From positions 2,246,871 to 2,310,870 of the forward strand of contig CM040451.1 of the NCBI GenBank assembly GCA_022749755.1: 64,000 nt of DNA, read 5' to 3'. The DNA is from Azadirachta indica (taxonomy: Eukaryota; Streptophyta; Magnoliopsida; Sapindales; Meliaceae). Within the stretch, counting starts at the first letter, position 1; every line of letters starts with the position of its first letter. Positions 36,767 through 49,474 of the stretch are shown here, piece by piece. The position numbers were made by a program, and so were the translations under genes. The notes under the pieces are model-generated. The model was not told the origin of the DNA and did no database searches. It was given only the letters and a program-made list of their open reading frames with translations.

Positions 36767-36776
36767 ATATTGTATA
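36767..36776. repeat. Left target-site duplication, Mutator-like element copy 3
   Basis: ATATTGTATA, partner ATATTGAATA at 37599-37608. Confidence 0.65.
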
Positions 36777-37598
36777 AGGGCAATTTTTAATTTATTTTCT
36801 TTATATATTGACAATTTTTACTTCTCTCTAAAAATATATTATTCTTTATAATATCTAATATATGTACAAAGACACTATTATCCCTAAAAAACTCAAAATT
36901 AATTTTATTTTATTTTTCATTTTTTCTTTTCTATTCCTTCTCTCTCCTATTTTTCTTCCTTCTCCCTCTTCTATTTTTTCTTTTTCTTCTTTTCTTTGTT
37001 CATTCTTAGCACCATAGAAGGCTGATTAAAGCAATCATTGGAGGCCACCTACAATGGCCACAGAAGGCTGCTTGAAGCAACCATTTGATGCTTCCTGCAG
37101 TAGTCACAGAAGGCTGCTGGAAGCAGCCATCGGAGGCTGCCTTCAATAGCTACGGAAGACGCAGTAGCATGCACAACCATGTAAGAGAGATAAAGAGAGG
37201 AACAAGAAGGAACAAGAAGAAAAGAAAAGAAAAGGAAGAGAGAAGAAAAAAAAGGAGAAAGGAAGAAGGAAAAAGCAAAAAAGGAGAGAAGGAAGAAGAA
37301 GAAAAGAAAAGAAAAAGAAGACAGGAAAAAAGGGAAAAGGAAGAAGGAAGAAGAAGAAAAAGAAAAGAAAAAAAGAAAAAGGAAAAGAATTAGGTAAAAA
37401 ATTAATTTTGGGTTTTAAGGGTAATACTGTCTTTTTGCACATATTAAACACTATAAAGGATAATATAATGTTTTTTGTTGGCCAAAATTTAATTTTAATG
37501 GTCAAAATTAATGGATTGAGGGTAGATTGATGACTTAAAATAAATCGAGAAATAGAGTTAATATTGTCAATACATGAAAGGGGTATATTGGAGATTAC
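36777..37598. mobile_element. Mutator-like non-autonomous element, copy 3 (~822 bp)
   Basis: Same structure as 29552-30455, with a deletion of about 75 bp in the left inverted repeat (CTCTCTAAAAATATATTATT joins its two halves). The internal GAAGGCTG repeats and purine arm are present. The basic open frame at 37085-37393 is low-complexity. Confidence 0.8.
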
Positions 37599-39354
37599 AT
37601 ATTGAATAATTACAAAATAAATAGAAACTCAATACAAGGAAAAAAGATAAATTGATAATTATTTTCTATCATAATTTTTTAAATTTATAAATATTCAACA
37701 TATTTTTTTCTTTTTATATACACATTATTATCACACACGGAAATGGATTAAGATTAATATCAATGTTTTAAGTTTAAACTTAAATGAAAAATCAATCATA
37801 CGATATTTAGATTTGAATATATAAAATATAACATTAATTAAATATCTTATTATCCTTTAATAATTTTTTTAAAAAATTGAACACCATTTATTGTTACTAA
37901 AATTATATCAATTTAACATCATATCTAAAATTAACTACAACATGAAAGCTAATATGCCAGAAACAAAAAGGTCTTTTTATTCATTAGCACTGTTTTAATT
38001 GTATGTCAAAATCTATATTTTTTAAGACTTTAATATGAACAACATTAAAAAGATGATGAGATTTTATTAGGCCAATATAAATATTCAACAAGATATTGAA
38101 ATAATATATTATGATAAATTAGTATTAAATTGAATACTGATCTTATTGGAGTAGATAAAAAATAAATAATATGAATTACAGGGTAATAATATAATGGTAA
38201 ATTAATTAATAATAATTTTTGTAGCAATAATATAAACTATGAGAATTAAATATATCGTATTTATATGTTAATCATTTATATATGATCATAAAAGGATGCT
38301 TGATATAACTAGCCATGAATTATGCAGGTGACATTATACTATTTTCTTTTGTAAAAAAGATTAATTGGTTATTTGATTTGCTTTCTAAAGATTAACAAAA
38401 TTAGTAGTAATAATCACAAAAATCACGTGATTGTTCTTACTCTCATCTAAAAATAGGATAAGTTAAACAATTATTTATTTTTAATATATCATAGATAGTA
38501 CAATGAAAAAGCCAAATTGTTTACAAATATAACTGAATTACTTTTCTGGCTATTATTTTAAAATATATTGCTAAAGAATATTTTGCTGCCTCAATAAGAT
38601 AGTTTGGGTAATTTTATTGAACATTTTAAAGATATAGTAATAAAATAAACTTATAGAATATATATCTAGAAGTCGTTCACTATGTTAGACTAAACTGAAT
38701 TGGCATGGACTGAACAAGATAAGATATGATAAGATAAATGTGGACATGACTGAATTATGTGTACTATTGTGTTTCATGTGCTATAACTACAGCATTTGAT
38801 TGAATTGTATACCTAATTTTGTTTTTTTTTATGTTTGACAACTAATACACGATGTGCCTTCTTATATAAGATTCTCTTTTGGAAAAGTAGATGCAAGTTT
38901 TTTAAAGTTTGATTTTATAGATTGATTAATTCTAATGTTTTAAAAATATTTATAAAAATCTCAATTTATTTAAAAATAATGATTATATACCTGTTAGTAA
39001 TAATTATTTAACAAAAATAATTATAAATTTTTAAAATTTGATAAAATATAATATATTTATCAAAAACACATGAATAATTATTTTATATATTTGCTATACA
39101 TAAATATAAATTGTGATAAAATCATAAGTGCTGGATTATAGTATATTTTATTTATCTATTAATATATTTTATTTATTTTTTAATACTTAAATAATATTAA
39201 ATTATTAATATATTGTAATAAAATAAACAAATTCTTAACAAATATTTAATATATAAATTTATATTATTGATGTAATATTTATTAACGTATTTTTTATAAA
39301 TATAATATATTTTTTAAACATTAAATGTTTAATAATTATTTTTGTTAAATTACT
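37599..39354. repeat. Segmental block M, copy 3 (upstream of HIPP-2)
   Basis: Collinear with 30456-32210 throughout, including CACGTGATTGTTCTTA near 38424. No gene. Confidence 0.85.
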
Positions 39355-39573
39355 ACTATTGATAGAGTTATAATCATAATTTTAAGACTTGTATGTAGGG
39401 CTATTAAGCCAAACCTCAGGAAGATAGACGTCCTTTTCCCTTCTTTTTCCCTTAATTGATTAAGACTATTGATAGAGTTATAATCATAATTTTAAGACTT
39501 TTATATAGGTTTATTAAGCTAAACCTCAGGAACATAGATGTCATTTTCCCTTCTTTTTCCCTTAATTGACCAA
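39355..39573 (+). promoter_or_regulatory. Duplicated 110-bp promoter segment of HIPP-2
   Basis: Tandem units 39355-39464 and 39465-39573, matching the pair upstream of HIPP-1. Confidence 0.7.
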
Positions 39574-39695
39574 GGCTTTTGAAAGCTGATTAGCTCTCCC
39601 TTATAATATGTTGCAATATTTTAACATATATTCAACGTCAAACAAATACATAATCGTTTCTTTGGTTAGAACGAACTCAGATCTCATCACAAACC

Positions 39696-40560
39696 ATGCT
39701 GGAAAAGGTTATTATCACAAAATCTTAATGTTCTCTTGCGTTTGTTAGATCCCTTGATTCCGAGATTGTAATCTATTGCCTCTGTTTTTCTAGCAGGTTA
39801 CAATGGTGCTGAAGGTTGACCTTCAATGCCGTGAGTGTTCCAAGAAAGTAAAGAAAATACTTTGCAAATTCCCTGGTAAGTTCTTGTTTTCCTGTTCGAT
39901 GGTGTATATTTTGTGATTGGATATCAGTGAGCTAAGATGTGATTGAGTTGTCTTTTGCGAACAAGAGAAATTCGAGACCAAACATATGATGAGAAGCAGA
40001 ACACAGTGACTATCAAAGTGGTGTCTTGCTGTCCGGAAAAATTAAGGGACAAGCTTTACTGCAAAGGTCGCTGTTCAATCAAGTGTATCGAAATCAAACC
40101 ACCGGAAAAACCTGAGCCCGAAGCTAAAAGGCCCAAAGATGAAAAATCCGAAGCTAAAAAGCCCGAACATATAACAAAGCCACCAGAGTCTCCAGTACCA
40201 GTACCAGTACCAGTACCAGTACCGATTCCGGTGCTGGGCTATCCTCCGTATTATCCATTTCGAGTGTGTTGCCTGGAATGTTACGACAGGCGCGCAGGTG
40301 GACCGTGTTACCATGGCTGTAGACCGCCTCTATGTTATTGTGGTTGTCATGGAAGACCGCGGTGCAACAATTGTGGGGGCAGCTGCCGCGAAGGTTGCGA
40401 TGAAAGACCACCGTGCAACAATTGTGGGGGCAGCTGCCGCGAAGGTTGCGATGAAAGACCGCCGTGCAACAATTGTGCGGGCAGCTGCTGCAGAGGTTGC
40501 GATGGAAGACCGCCGTGCAACAATTATTGGGGCAGCGACGACGGTTGCAGAATCATTTGA
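39696..40560 (+). CDS. HIPP-2: HMA-domain, Cys-rich, putatively isoprenylated protein
   Basis: Exons 39696-39707, 39797-39875 and 39968-40560; 227 residues. Intron positions and phases are identical to HIPP-1. The HMA metal motif is CREC (residues 15-18, with C16R and Y19S against copy 1; both CxxC cysteines are kept). The linker is longer in charged residues (EAKRPKDEKSEAKKPE) but has a shorter (PV)n run than copy 1. The tail has four 17-residue Cys units, the third ending CCRGCDG, and the same CRII terminus. The start context and leader are almost identical to copy 1, so expression is probably similar. The 3' untranslated region has lost about 150 bp compared with copies 1 and 3. Function is inferred as for HIPP-1. 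Confidence 0.88.
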
Positions 40561-43000
40561 AAGAATAGTGTATATTTTCTTAATAAATTATAAACTGTTA
40601 AACAAAGAGTCTACTTAATAAATTATAAACTGTTATTTGTCGGTGGCTCTGTTTTTGGACAATGACATTGTGAAGAATTATTTGCCAAGCTTTCTTGAAA
40701 TAAAAATATCGCGCTTTCTTGAAAGAAATATATCAAGTATTTTTGAAAGCAAAAAAATTAAAAAATTCTCACTTTATTATTTCAACAATTTTGAAATTTT
40801 AAGAATCTTCTATCACATACTTTTACTTTGTTCTATAAACAATAAGGATCATTGAACATCTGCTTTCATTACTAGTACTAATACCTACAACATCTAATGT
40901 TACCAAAAAATTTTTAAAATTATAAATAGAATTTTAGATGGTCAAAAAAAGTCTTTGCAAAAGAATATAATCAACTAATAATTTTATAATGATACTTTTA
41001 AATACAATAGTTGATCAATTAATTATAAATACAACACTCCCCAATATAACATGACTCAATTCAAGTACACAAGTTACAAAGTTGTCTTGTTTCCCCATTG
41101 CCTTTTCTTATTGCAAATGTATCCTTTTTAAAGAAATTTTGTGACAAAATAGCGACGAAATATAATAATACACTATCCACTATATGTAAGGTTTTTCATA
41201 TTAGAATATGAGCAGATTTTTCTCCTCCATTAAGACAAACATTACTCAAATTAGCCATACATATATAGATGACACGAGACTTGATTCAATCAAAATTTCT
41301 CCTAATTTCTTTTAAATTTATAATGTAATATTTGTAAATTGTACTAGATTGTACTTACAGTACTTTAAAAAAAAAATGGCTATTGTATTTTATACATCAA
41401 TGTGAACAATGGCTAACCAAACAAACCTAGCATGTAAAATTGATTTAAATATTATATTATCTTAATTAATCTCTTAAATGCTATCTTTTACATATATATA
41501 TATATGTATATAATTTTAAAAATATTGATGACCGATGGATCTACATTATGACCTAAATGAAATATATTTTACTTTGTAAATATTGGTCAAACACACTCCT
41601 TCCATTAATTTTTTCCATCACCGTTATATTTAAAAATTTTCAAATAATTTCTTACATTTTAGTCTTCACATTTGTTATCTACGAAATTGAAGTTTCTAAG
41701 TCGAAAGTTGTACATCATTAATGTCAAAGTTAATAAAAATTTAAGCAATTTTACGTGTCTTCAACTGGATTCGGAAGCATTAGATTGAACAATTAAATAT
41801 AATGTTGTATTTTGATGGAAAAGAAATATCATATTTTATATATTTAATAAAATTTTTCAAACCAAGCAAAATACTAAATCCTCAATTTATTCCAAAAACA
41901 ATTTGGATGACACAAAATTTTACAACTTGAATTAAGAATTCTTACTCAATTTTGTTTATAGAAAATCCAAAATTTTGTTGAGACCATGTAACTTTATTCA
42001 TAAATAAATATATCTGAGGCCTACAAGATTTTTTTCTTATTTAATTATTTATTTAACAGGAACTGAACAAATGAAATTCACTCTGTAAGTCAACTCAACA
42101 AATTATTACATTCCTGCCAACATCAATTATAAATTTTAATATAGAAAATTCTTTTATTAGGTCAACGAATATTTATATTAATATAAGAGTCAACAAAGGT
42201 TAAAAAATATTTATGTTATTACAATATACAACGGTAAGAACAATAAAGAAATTTAACAAAAGGGGTGTTTGATAAATAATTTGTTTAAAATAGGAGTTTA
42301 TTTATCATTTAAGCTATTCTGTTAGGGTTAAACCAATATTTACTTTAAAGAAAAGTAAAATAAAACAATTCTAATACAACATGTATGCCTAACATCCTAT
42401 ATTACTTATCGATACCTTTGATGTTAATGATTTATAGTTGATTGACAATATTTGGAAGTAAAATTATGTTCTAGAGAACCATGCATTTTTAATTTTAATA
42501 ATTTACTGTGAAATACATATAGTTATAATAAATTTGAAAAAAATTGTATCTGATTAAAAATATTTAATATTTTAATTTTCTTCAATATTTCAATTTAGTC
42601 AAAGATAAGACATATACAGAGCTCCAACACAAGCAGCAAACTACACTTAACATCAATTGGAAATCAAATTCATGTTAAGAAAAAAATTGTTGTTGAATAT
42701 TGTGAAATGATAGTAAATTCCAAAGTCAGAAATTGAACATGATTCATAAAATCAACTATTTTCAGGTCACGAAAAATTTGCTGCAATAACTTTATGCTTT
42801 TTACAAAGAAATAAAGTTGAAATTGTTAATTTAATGCTGAAATTTAATAAATTGATCTTATTACAATTTTATACTCATGAATTTTTTTTTATTATATATG
42901 GTTTAACTAATTATCTAGGATAAAATATATCAAATCAATTGCCTTTAAAATATTTACGGTTACATTTTACATGTTATGAATAAAGGTTACTATATAAATA
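40561..43000. repeat. Block D, 3' flank of HIPP-2
   Basis: Collinear with 46961-49450 and 62271-64000. Includes the second half of dispersed repeat F (42460-42870) and ends in an (AT)n tract at 42998-43024. The 72-codon frame at 40637-40855 is not kept open in the sister copies. No gene. Confidence 0.8.
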
Positions 43001-43182
43001 TATATATATACATGCATATATATAGAATAAAAAGTAGAGATTAAAGAAAAATGGAATTAGAAAAATTGGAAATTAGTGGAATTGGGATAATGTTAGAACA
43101 AAGAAGTTATCAAAACAAACAGAATAAATCTAAATAAATGGGAGTTGAAGGGATAGCATAAATTTTGAGAGGTGTCAAAATT
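43001..43182. repeat. (AT)n junction and truncated R unit
   Basis: An (AT)n/CATGCATATATA tract joins block D directly to the middle of a repeat-R unit (AGAATAAAAAGTAGAGATTA..). Blocks E and the first half of R are missing compared with 34.5-36.7 kb. Confidence 0.7.
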
Positions 43183-43192
43183 ATATTGTACA
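43183..43192. repeat. Left target-site duplication, Mutator-like element copy 4
   Basis: ATATTGTACA; the right partner at 44105-44114 has decayed to TTATTTAATA. Confidence 0.55.
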
Positions 43193-44104
43193 AGAATAAT
43201 TTTCAATTTATTCTCTTCATATATTGACAATCTTTACTTCTCTCCAAATTTATTGTAAATCATCAATCCACCTTAATCTGTTAAATTTGACTGTTAAACT
43301 TAACCATTGACTAACAAAAAAATATATTATCCTTTATAATATCTAATATGTTTAAAAAAACACTATTATCCCTAAAAAACTCAAACTTAATTTTTATTTT
43401 ATTTTTCATTTTTTCTTTTTTATTCCTTCTCTCTCCTATTTTTCTTCCTTCTCCCTCTTCTATTTTTTTTTTCTTCTTTTCTTTGTTCATTCTTAGCACC
43501 ATAGAAGGCTGATTAAAGCGATCATTGGAGGCCACATACAACAGCCACAGAAGGCTGCTTTAAGCAATCATTTGATGCTTCCTGCAGTAGTCATAGAAGG
43601 CTGCTGGAAGCAGCCATCGGAGGCTGCCTTCAATAGCTACGGAAGACGCAGTAGCATGCACAACCATGTAAGAGTGATAAAGAGAGGAAGAAGAAGAAAA
43701 ATATGAGAGAAGGAACAAGAAGAAAAGAAAAGAAAAAAAACGAGAAAGGAAGAAGGAAAAAGCAAAAAGAGAGAGAAGGAAGAGGAAGAAAAGAAAAGAA
43801 AAAGAAGACAGGAAAAAGGGAAAAAGGAAGAAGGAAGAAGAAGAAAAAGAAAAGAAAAAAGAGAGAGAAGGAAGAAAAAAAGAAAAAGGAAAAAAATTAG
43901 ATAAAAAATTAATTTTGGGTTTTAAGGTTAATACTGTCTTTTTGCACATATCAAATATTATAAAAGATAACATAATATTTTCTGCCGATCAATATTTAAC
44001 TTTAATGGTCAAAATTAACGGATTGGGACAGATCCATGACTTACAATAAATCAAGAAGTAGAGTGAATATTATCAATATATGAAAGGGGTATATTGGAGA
44101 TTAC
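43193..44104. mobile_element. Mutator-like non-autonomous element, copy 4 (~912 bp)
   Basis: Both long inverted repeats, the internal GAAGGCTG repeats (about 43503-43640) and the pyrimidine/purine arms are present. Open frames on either strand are low-complexity. Confidence 0.8.
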
Positions 44105-45910
44105 TTATTTAATAATTACAAAATAAATAGAAATTTAATACAAGGAAAAAAAATAAATTGATACTAATTTTCTATGATAATTTTTTATATTTGTAAATAT
44201 TCAACATATTTTTTTTCTTTTTATATACACATTATTATCACACGCGGAAATGGATTAAGTTAATATCAATGTTTTCAATTTAAACTTAAATGAAAAATCA
44301 ATCATATGAGATTTAGATTTGAATATATCAAATATAACACTAAGTAAATATGTTATTATCATTTGATAATTTTTTAAAAAAATTGAACACCATTTATTGT
44401 TACTAAAATTATATCAATTTAACATCATATCTAAAATTAACTACAACATGAAAGCTAATATGTCAGAAACAAGAAAGGTCTTTTTAATCATTAGCACTAT
44501 TTTAATTGTATCTCAAAATCTATACTTTTTAAGACTTTAATATGAATAACATTAAAAAGATGATGAGATTTTATTAGGCCAATTTAAATATTCAACAAGA
44601 TATTGAAATAATATATTATGATAAATTAGTATTAAATTGAATACTTATCTTATTGGAGTAGATAAAAAATAAATAATATGAATTACAGGGTAATAATATA
44701 ATGGTAAATTAATTAATAATAACTTTTGTAGCAATAATATAAACTATGAGAATTAAATATATCGTATTTATATGTTAATCATTTATATATGATCATAAAA
44801 GGATGCTTGATATAACTAGCCATGAATTATGCAGGTGACATTATGCTATTTTCTTTTGTAAAAAAGATTAATTGGTTATTTGATTTGCTTTCTAAAGATT
44901 AAAAAAATTAGTAGTAATAATCACAAAAATCACGTGATTGTTCTTACTCTCATCCTAAAATAGGATAAGTTAAACAATTATTTATTTTTAATATATCATA
45001 GATAGTACAATGAAAAAGCCAAATTGTTTACAAATATAACTGAATTACTTTTCTGGCTATTATTTTAAAATATATTGCTAAAGAATATTTTGCTGCCTCA
45101 ATAAGATAGTTTGGGTAATTTTATTAAACAATTTAAAGATATAGTAATAAAATAAACTTATAGAATAGATATCTAGAAGTCGTTCAATATGTTAGACTAA
45201 ACTGAATTGGCATGGACTGAACAAGATAAGATATGATAAGATAAATGTGCACATGATTGATTTATATGTACTATTGTGTTTCATGTGCTATAACTACAGC
45301 ATTTGATTGAATTATATACCTAATTTTGTCACTGAATTATTTAGAAGACAATCTACCAACAACTCTGACCTCTCTTTAATTTTCTTTTTCTTGACAACTA
45401 CTACACAATGTGCCATCTCATATAAGATTCTTTTTTGGAAAAAGTAAATGCAAGTTTTTTAAAGTTTGATTTAATAGATTGATTAATCCTAATAATTTTA
45501 AAAGTACTCATAAAATTCTCAATTTATCTAAAAGTAATGATTATATACCTGTTAGTAATAATTATTTAACAACAATAATTATAAATCTTTAAAACTTGAT
45601 AAAATATAATATATTTATTAATAAAACATGAATAATTATTTCATATATTTGCTATACATAAATATATATTGTAATAAAATCATGTGTTGTATTATAGTAT
45701 ATTTTATTTGTATATTAACATATTTTATTTATTTTCTAATACTTAATTAATATTGAATTATTAATACATTGTAATAAAATAAACAAATTCTTAACAAATA
45801 TTTAATATATAAATTTATATTATTGATGTAATATTTATTAATGTATTTTTTATAAATATAATATATTTTTTAAACATTAAATATTTAATAATTATTTTTG
45901 TTAAATAACT
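44105..45910. repeat. Segmental block M, copy 4 (upstream of HIPP-3)
   Basis: Collinear with M2 and M3. 45310-45700 is closer to M1 (27910-28260: ACTGAATTATTTAGA..CAATCTACCAACAACTC), which shows mosaic ancestry. A single copy of the 110-bp promoter segment follows at about 45911-46022. Confidence 0.8.
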
Positions 45911-46141
45911 ACTATTGATAGAGTTATAATCATAATTTTAAGTCTTTTAGATAGGTCTATTAAGCTAAACCTGAGGAAGATAGATGTCCTTTTCCCTTCT
46001 TTTTCCCTTAATTGATTAAGACTTTTGAAAGCTGATTAGCTCTCCCTTATAATATGTTGCAATATTTTAACATATATTCAACGTCAAACAAATACATAAT
46101 CGTTTCTTTGGTTAGAACGAACTCAGATCCCATCACAAACC

Positions 46142-46801
46142 ATGCTGGAAAAGGTTATTATCACCAAAATCTTAATGTTCTCTTGCGTTTGTTCGATCCC
46201 TTGATTCCGAGTTTGTAATCTATTGTCGGTGTTTTTTCTAGCAGGTTACAATGGTGCTGAAGGTTGACCTTCAATGCTGTGAGTGTTACAAGAAAGTAAA
46301 GAAAATTCTTTGTAAATTCCCTGGTAAGTTCTTGTTTTCCTGTTCGATGGTGTATGTTTTGTGATTGGATATCAGTGAGCTAAGATGTGATTGAGTTTTC
46401 TTTTGCGAACAAGAGAAATTCGAGACCGAACATATGATGAGAAGCAGAACACAGTGACTATCAAAGTGGTGTCTTGCTGTCCGGAAAAGCTAAGGGACAA
46501 GCTTTACTGCAAAGGTGGCTGTTCAATCAAGTGTATTGAAATCAAACCACCAGAAAAACCTGAGCCCGGAGATGGAAATCCTGAACATATAACAAAGCCA
46601 CCAGAGTCTCCAGTACCAGTACCAGTACCGATTCCGGTGCTGGGCTGTCCTGCGTATTATCCATTTCGAGTGTGTTGCCTGGAATGTTATGACGGTGGAC
46701 CGTGTTACCACGGCTGTAGACTGCCTCTATGTTATTGTGGTTGTCATGGAAGACCGCGGTGGAACAATTGTGGGGGCAGCTGCTGCAACGGTTGCGATTA
46801 A
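46142..46801 (+). CDS. HIPP-3: HMA protein truncated by a premature stop (CaaX box lost)
   Basis: Exons 46142-46153, 46245-46323 and 46416-46801; predicted 158 residues. The HMA domain (CCEC at 15-18) is intact. The linker is short, with a short (PV)n run. The first Cys unit has W for its first Cys (RPRWNNCGGSC), and translation stops at TAA 46799-46801, where the sister copies read GAA or GGA. Beyond the stop the frame stays open and repeat-structured to 46960 and would end CRII. The protein, if made, keeps metal binding but lacks most of the Cys tail and the prenylation box, so it should be soluble. Whether it is a functional soluble variant or an early pseudogene cannot be told from sequence. 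Confidence 0.8.
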
Positions 46802-46960
46802 AGACCGCCGTGCAACAATTGTGGGGGCAGCTGCTGCACAGGTTCCGATGGAAGACCGCCACCGTGTAAAAACTGTGCGGGCAGCTGCTGCAGAGGTTGC
46901 GATGGAAGACCGCCGTGCAACAATTATCGGGGCAGCGACGACGGTTGCAGAATCATTTGA
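46802..46960 (+). pseudogene. Untranslated remainder of HIPP-3 tail
   Basis: In frame with the upstream CDS after the stop. Encodes three further Cys units (the second with an extra Pro, RPPPCKNC) and the CRII end, with a stop at 46958-46960. No further stops or frameshifts, so the disabling change is recent. Confidence 0.8.
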
Positions 46961-49450
46961 AAGAATAGTGCATATTTTCGTATCGATATCAGAAGTCATA
47001 ATGTTTGAGGTTGGTTGGTGTTGTGTTTAAGTATTATGGGTCATGTATGTCTTTAAATTAGGACAAGATCAAGATTAATAAGGTTTTGTTGGTACAAACT
47101 TAGAAAACTGTGTTTCGTTTACTGTTAAAAGCAGTTAAACAAAGAGTCTACTTAATAAATTATTTGTCGGTGGCTCTTTTTTTGGACAATGACACTGTCA
47201 CAGAATTATTTGCCAAGCTTTCTTGAAATAAAAATATCAAGCTTTCTTCAAAGAAATATATCAAGTATTTTTGAAAGAAAAAAATTAAAAAATTTTCACT
47301 TTATTATATCAACAATTTTGAAATTTTAAGAAACTTCTATCACATATTTTTACTTTGTTCTATAAACAATAAGGATCATTGAACATATGCTTTCATTACT
47401 AGTACTAATACCTACAACATCTAATCTAACCAAAAAATTTTTTAAATTATAAATAGAATTTTAGATGGTCAAAAAAAGTCTTTGCAAAAGAATATATTAA
47501 ATTGAATCATTAACTAATAATTTTATAATGATACTTTTAAATACAATATTTTATCACTTAATTATAAATACAACACTGCCCAATATAACACTACGTAATT
47601 CAAGTACACAAGTTACAAAGTTGTCTTATTTCCCCATCACCTTTTCTTATTGCAAATGTATCCTTTTAAAGAAATTTTGTGACAAAATAACAAAAATATA
47701 ATAGTACATTATCCACGTTATGTAAAGTCTATTATATTAGAATATGAATAAATTTTTCTTCTCGTTTAAGATAAACATCACTCAAATTGGAAATAGATAT
47801 TGGGATGAAGCAAGATTTGATTCAATCAAAATTCTTGATTTTTTGTAGATTTATAATATAATATTTGTACATTGTACTATATTATACTTACAATACTTAA
47901 AACAAAAGATGGCTATTATATTTTATACATCAATGCGAACACTGGCTATTCAAACAAACCTACCATGTTTAAGTATCATATTATCCTAATTAATCTCTTA
48001 AATGCTATCTTTTACATATACATATAATTTTAAAAATATTGATGACCGATGAACTTACATTATGACCTAAATGATATATATTTTACTTTGTAAATATGGG
48101 TCAAACACACTCCTTCCATTAATTTTTTCCATCACCATTATATTTAAAAATCTTCAAACAATTTCTTACATTTTATTCTTCTCATTTGTTATCTACGAAA
48201 TTGAAGTTTCTAACTGGAAAGTTGTACATCATTAATGTCAAAATTAATAAAAATTTAAGCAATTTTATATGTCTTCAACTGGATTCGGAAGCATTAGATT
48301 GAAAAATTAAATATAATGTTGTATTTCAATGGAAAAGAAATCTCATATTTTATATATTTGATAACCTTTTTCAAACCATGCAAAATACTAAATCCTCAAT
48401 TTATTCCAAAAAAATTTGGATGACACAAAATTTTACAACTTGAATTAAGAATTCTTACTCAATTTTGTTTATAGAAAATCCAAAATTTTGTTGAGACCAT
48501 GTAACTTTATTCATAAATAAATATATCTGAGGCCTACAAGATTTTTTTCTTCTTTAATTATTTCTTTAACAGGAACTGAACAAATGAAATTCACTTTGTA
48601 AGTCAACTCAACAAATTATTACATTCCTACTGACATCAATTATAAATTTTAATATACAATATTCTTTTAATAGGTCAACGAATATTTATATTAATATAAG
48701 AGTCAACAAAGGTTAAAAAATATTTATGTTATTACAATGATACAACGATAAGATCAATAAAGAAATTTAACAAAAGGGGTGTTAAACCATTACTTACTTC
48801 AGTAAAAACCAAAATAAAACAATTTAAATACAACATGTATGCCTAACATCCTATATTATTTATATATACCTTCAATGTTGATGATCTAGAGCTGATAGAC
48901 AAAATTTGGAAATAAAATTATTTTCTAGAGAATCATGCATTTTTAATTTTAATAATGTAGTGTGAAATATACATAATTATAATAAATTTGAAAAAAATTG
49001 TATCCGATTAAAAATATTTAATATTTTAATTTTCTTCAATATTTCAATTTAGTCAAAGATAAGACATATACAGAGCTCCAACACAAGCAGCAAACTACAC
49101 TTAACATCAATTGGAAATCAAATTCATCTTAAGAAAAAAAAAATGTTGTTGAATATTGTGAAATGATAGTAAACTCCGAAGTCAGAAATTGAACATGATT
49201 CATAAAAACAAATATTTTCAGGTCACAAAAAATTTGCTGCAATAACTTTATGCCTTTTACAAAGAAATAAAGTTGAAATTGTTAATTTAATGCTGAAATT
49301 TGATAAATTGATCTTATTATAATTTTAGATTATAGTCCTGAATTTTTTTTATTATATATGGTTTAAGTAATTTTCTAGAATAAAATATATCAAATCGATT
49401 GCTTTTAAAATATTTACATTTACATTTTACATGTTATGAATAAAAGTTAT
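46961..49450. repeat. Block D, 3' flank of HIPP-3
   Basis: Collinear with 40561-43000, but keeps the roughly 150-bp 3'-UTR segment lost in copy 2. Ends in an (AT)n tract at about 49450-49474. No gene. Confidence 0.8.
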
Positions 49451-49474
49451 TATATATATATATATATATATATC

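Noticed and set aside
40637..40855. 72-codon ORF after HIPP-2
   Set aside because: The matching sequence after HIPP-1 and HIPP-3 has indels that break the frame, so it is non-coding D-block DNA.
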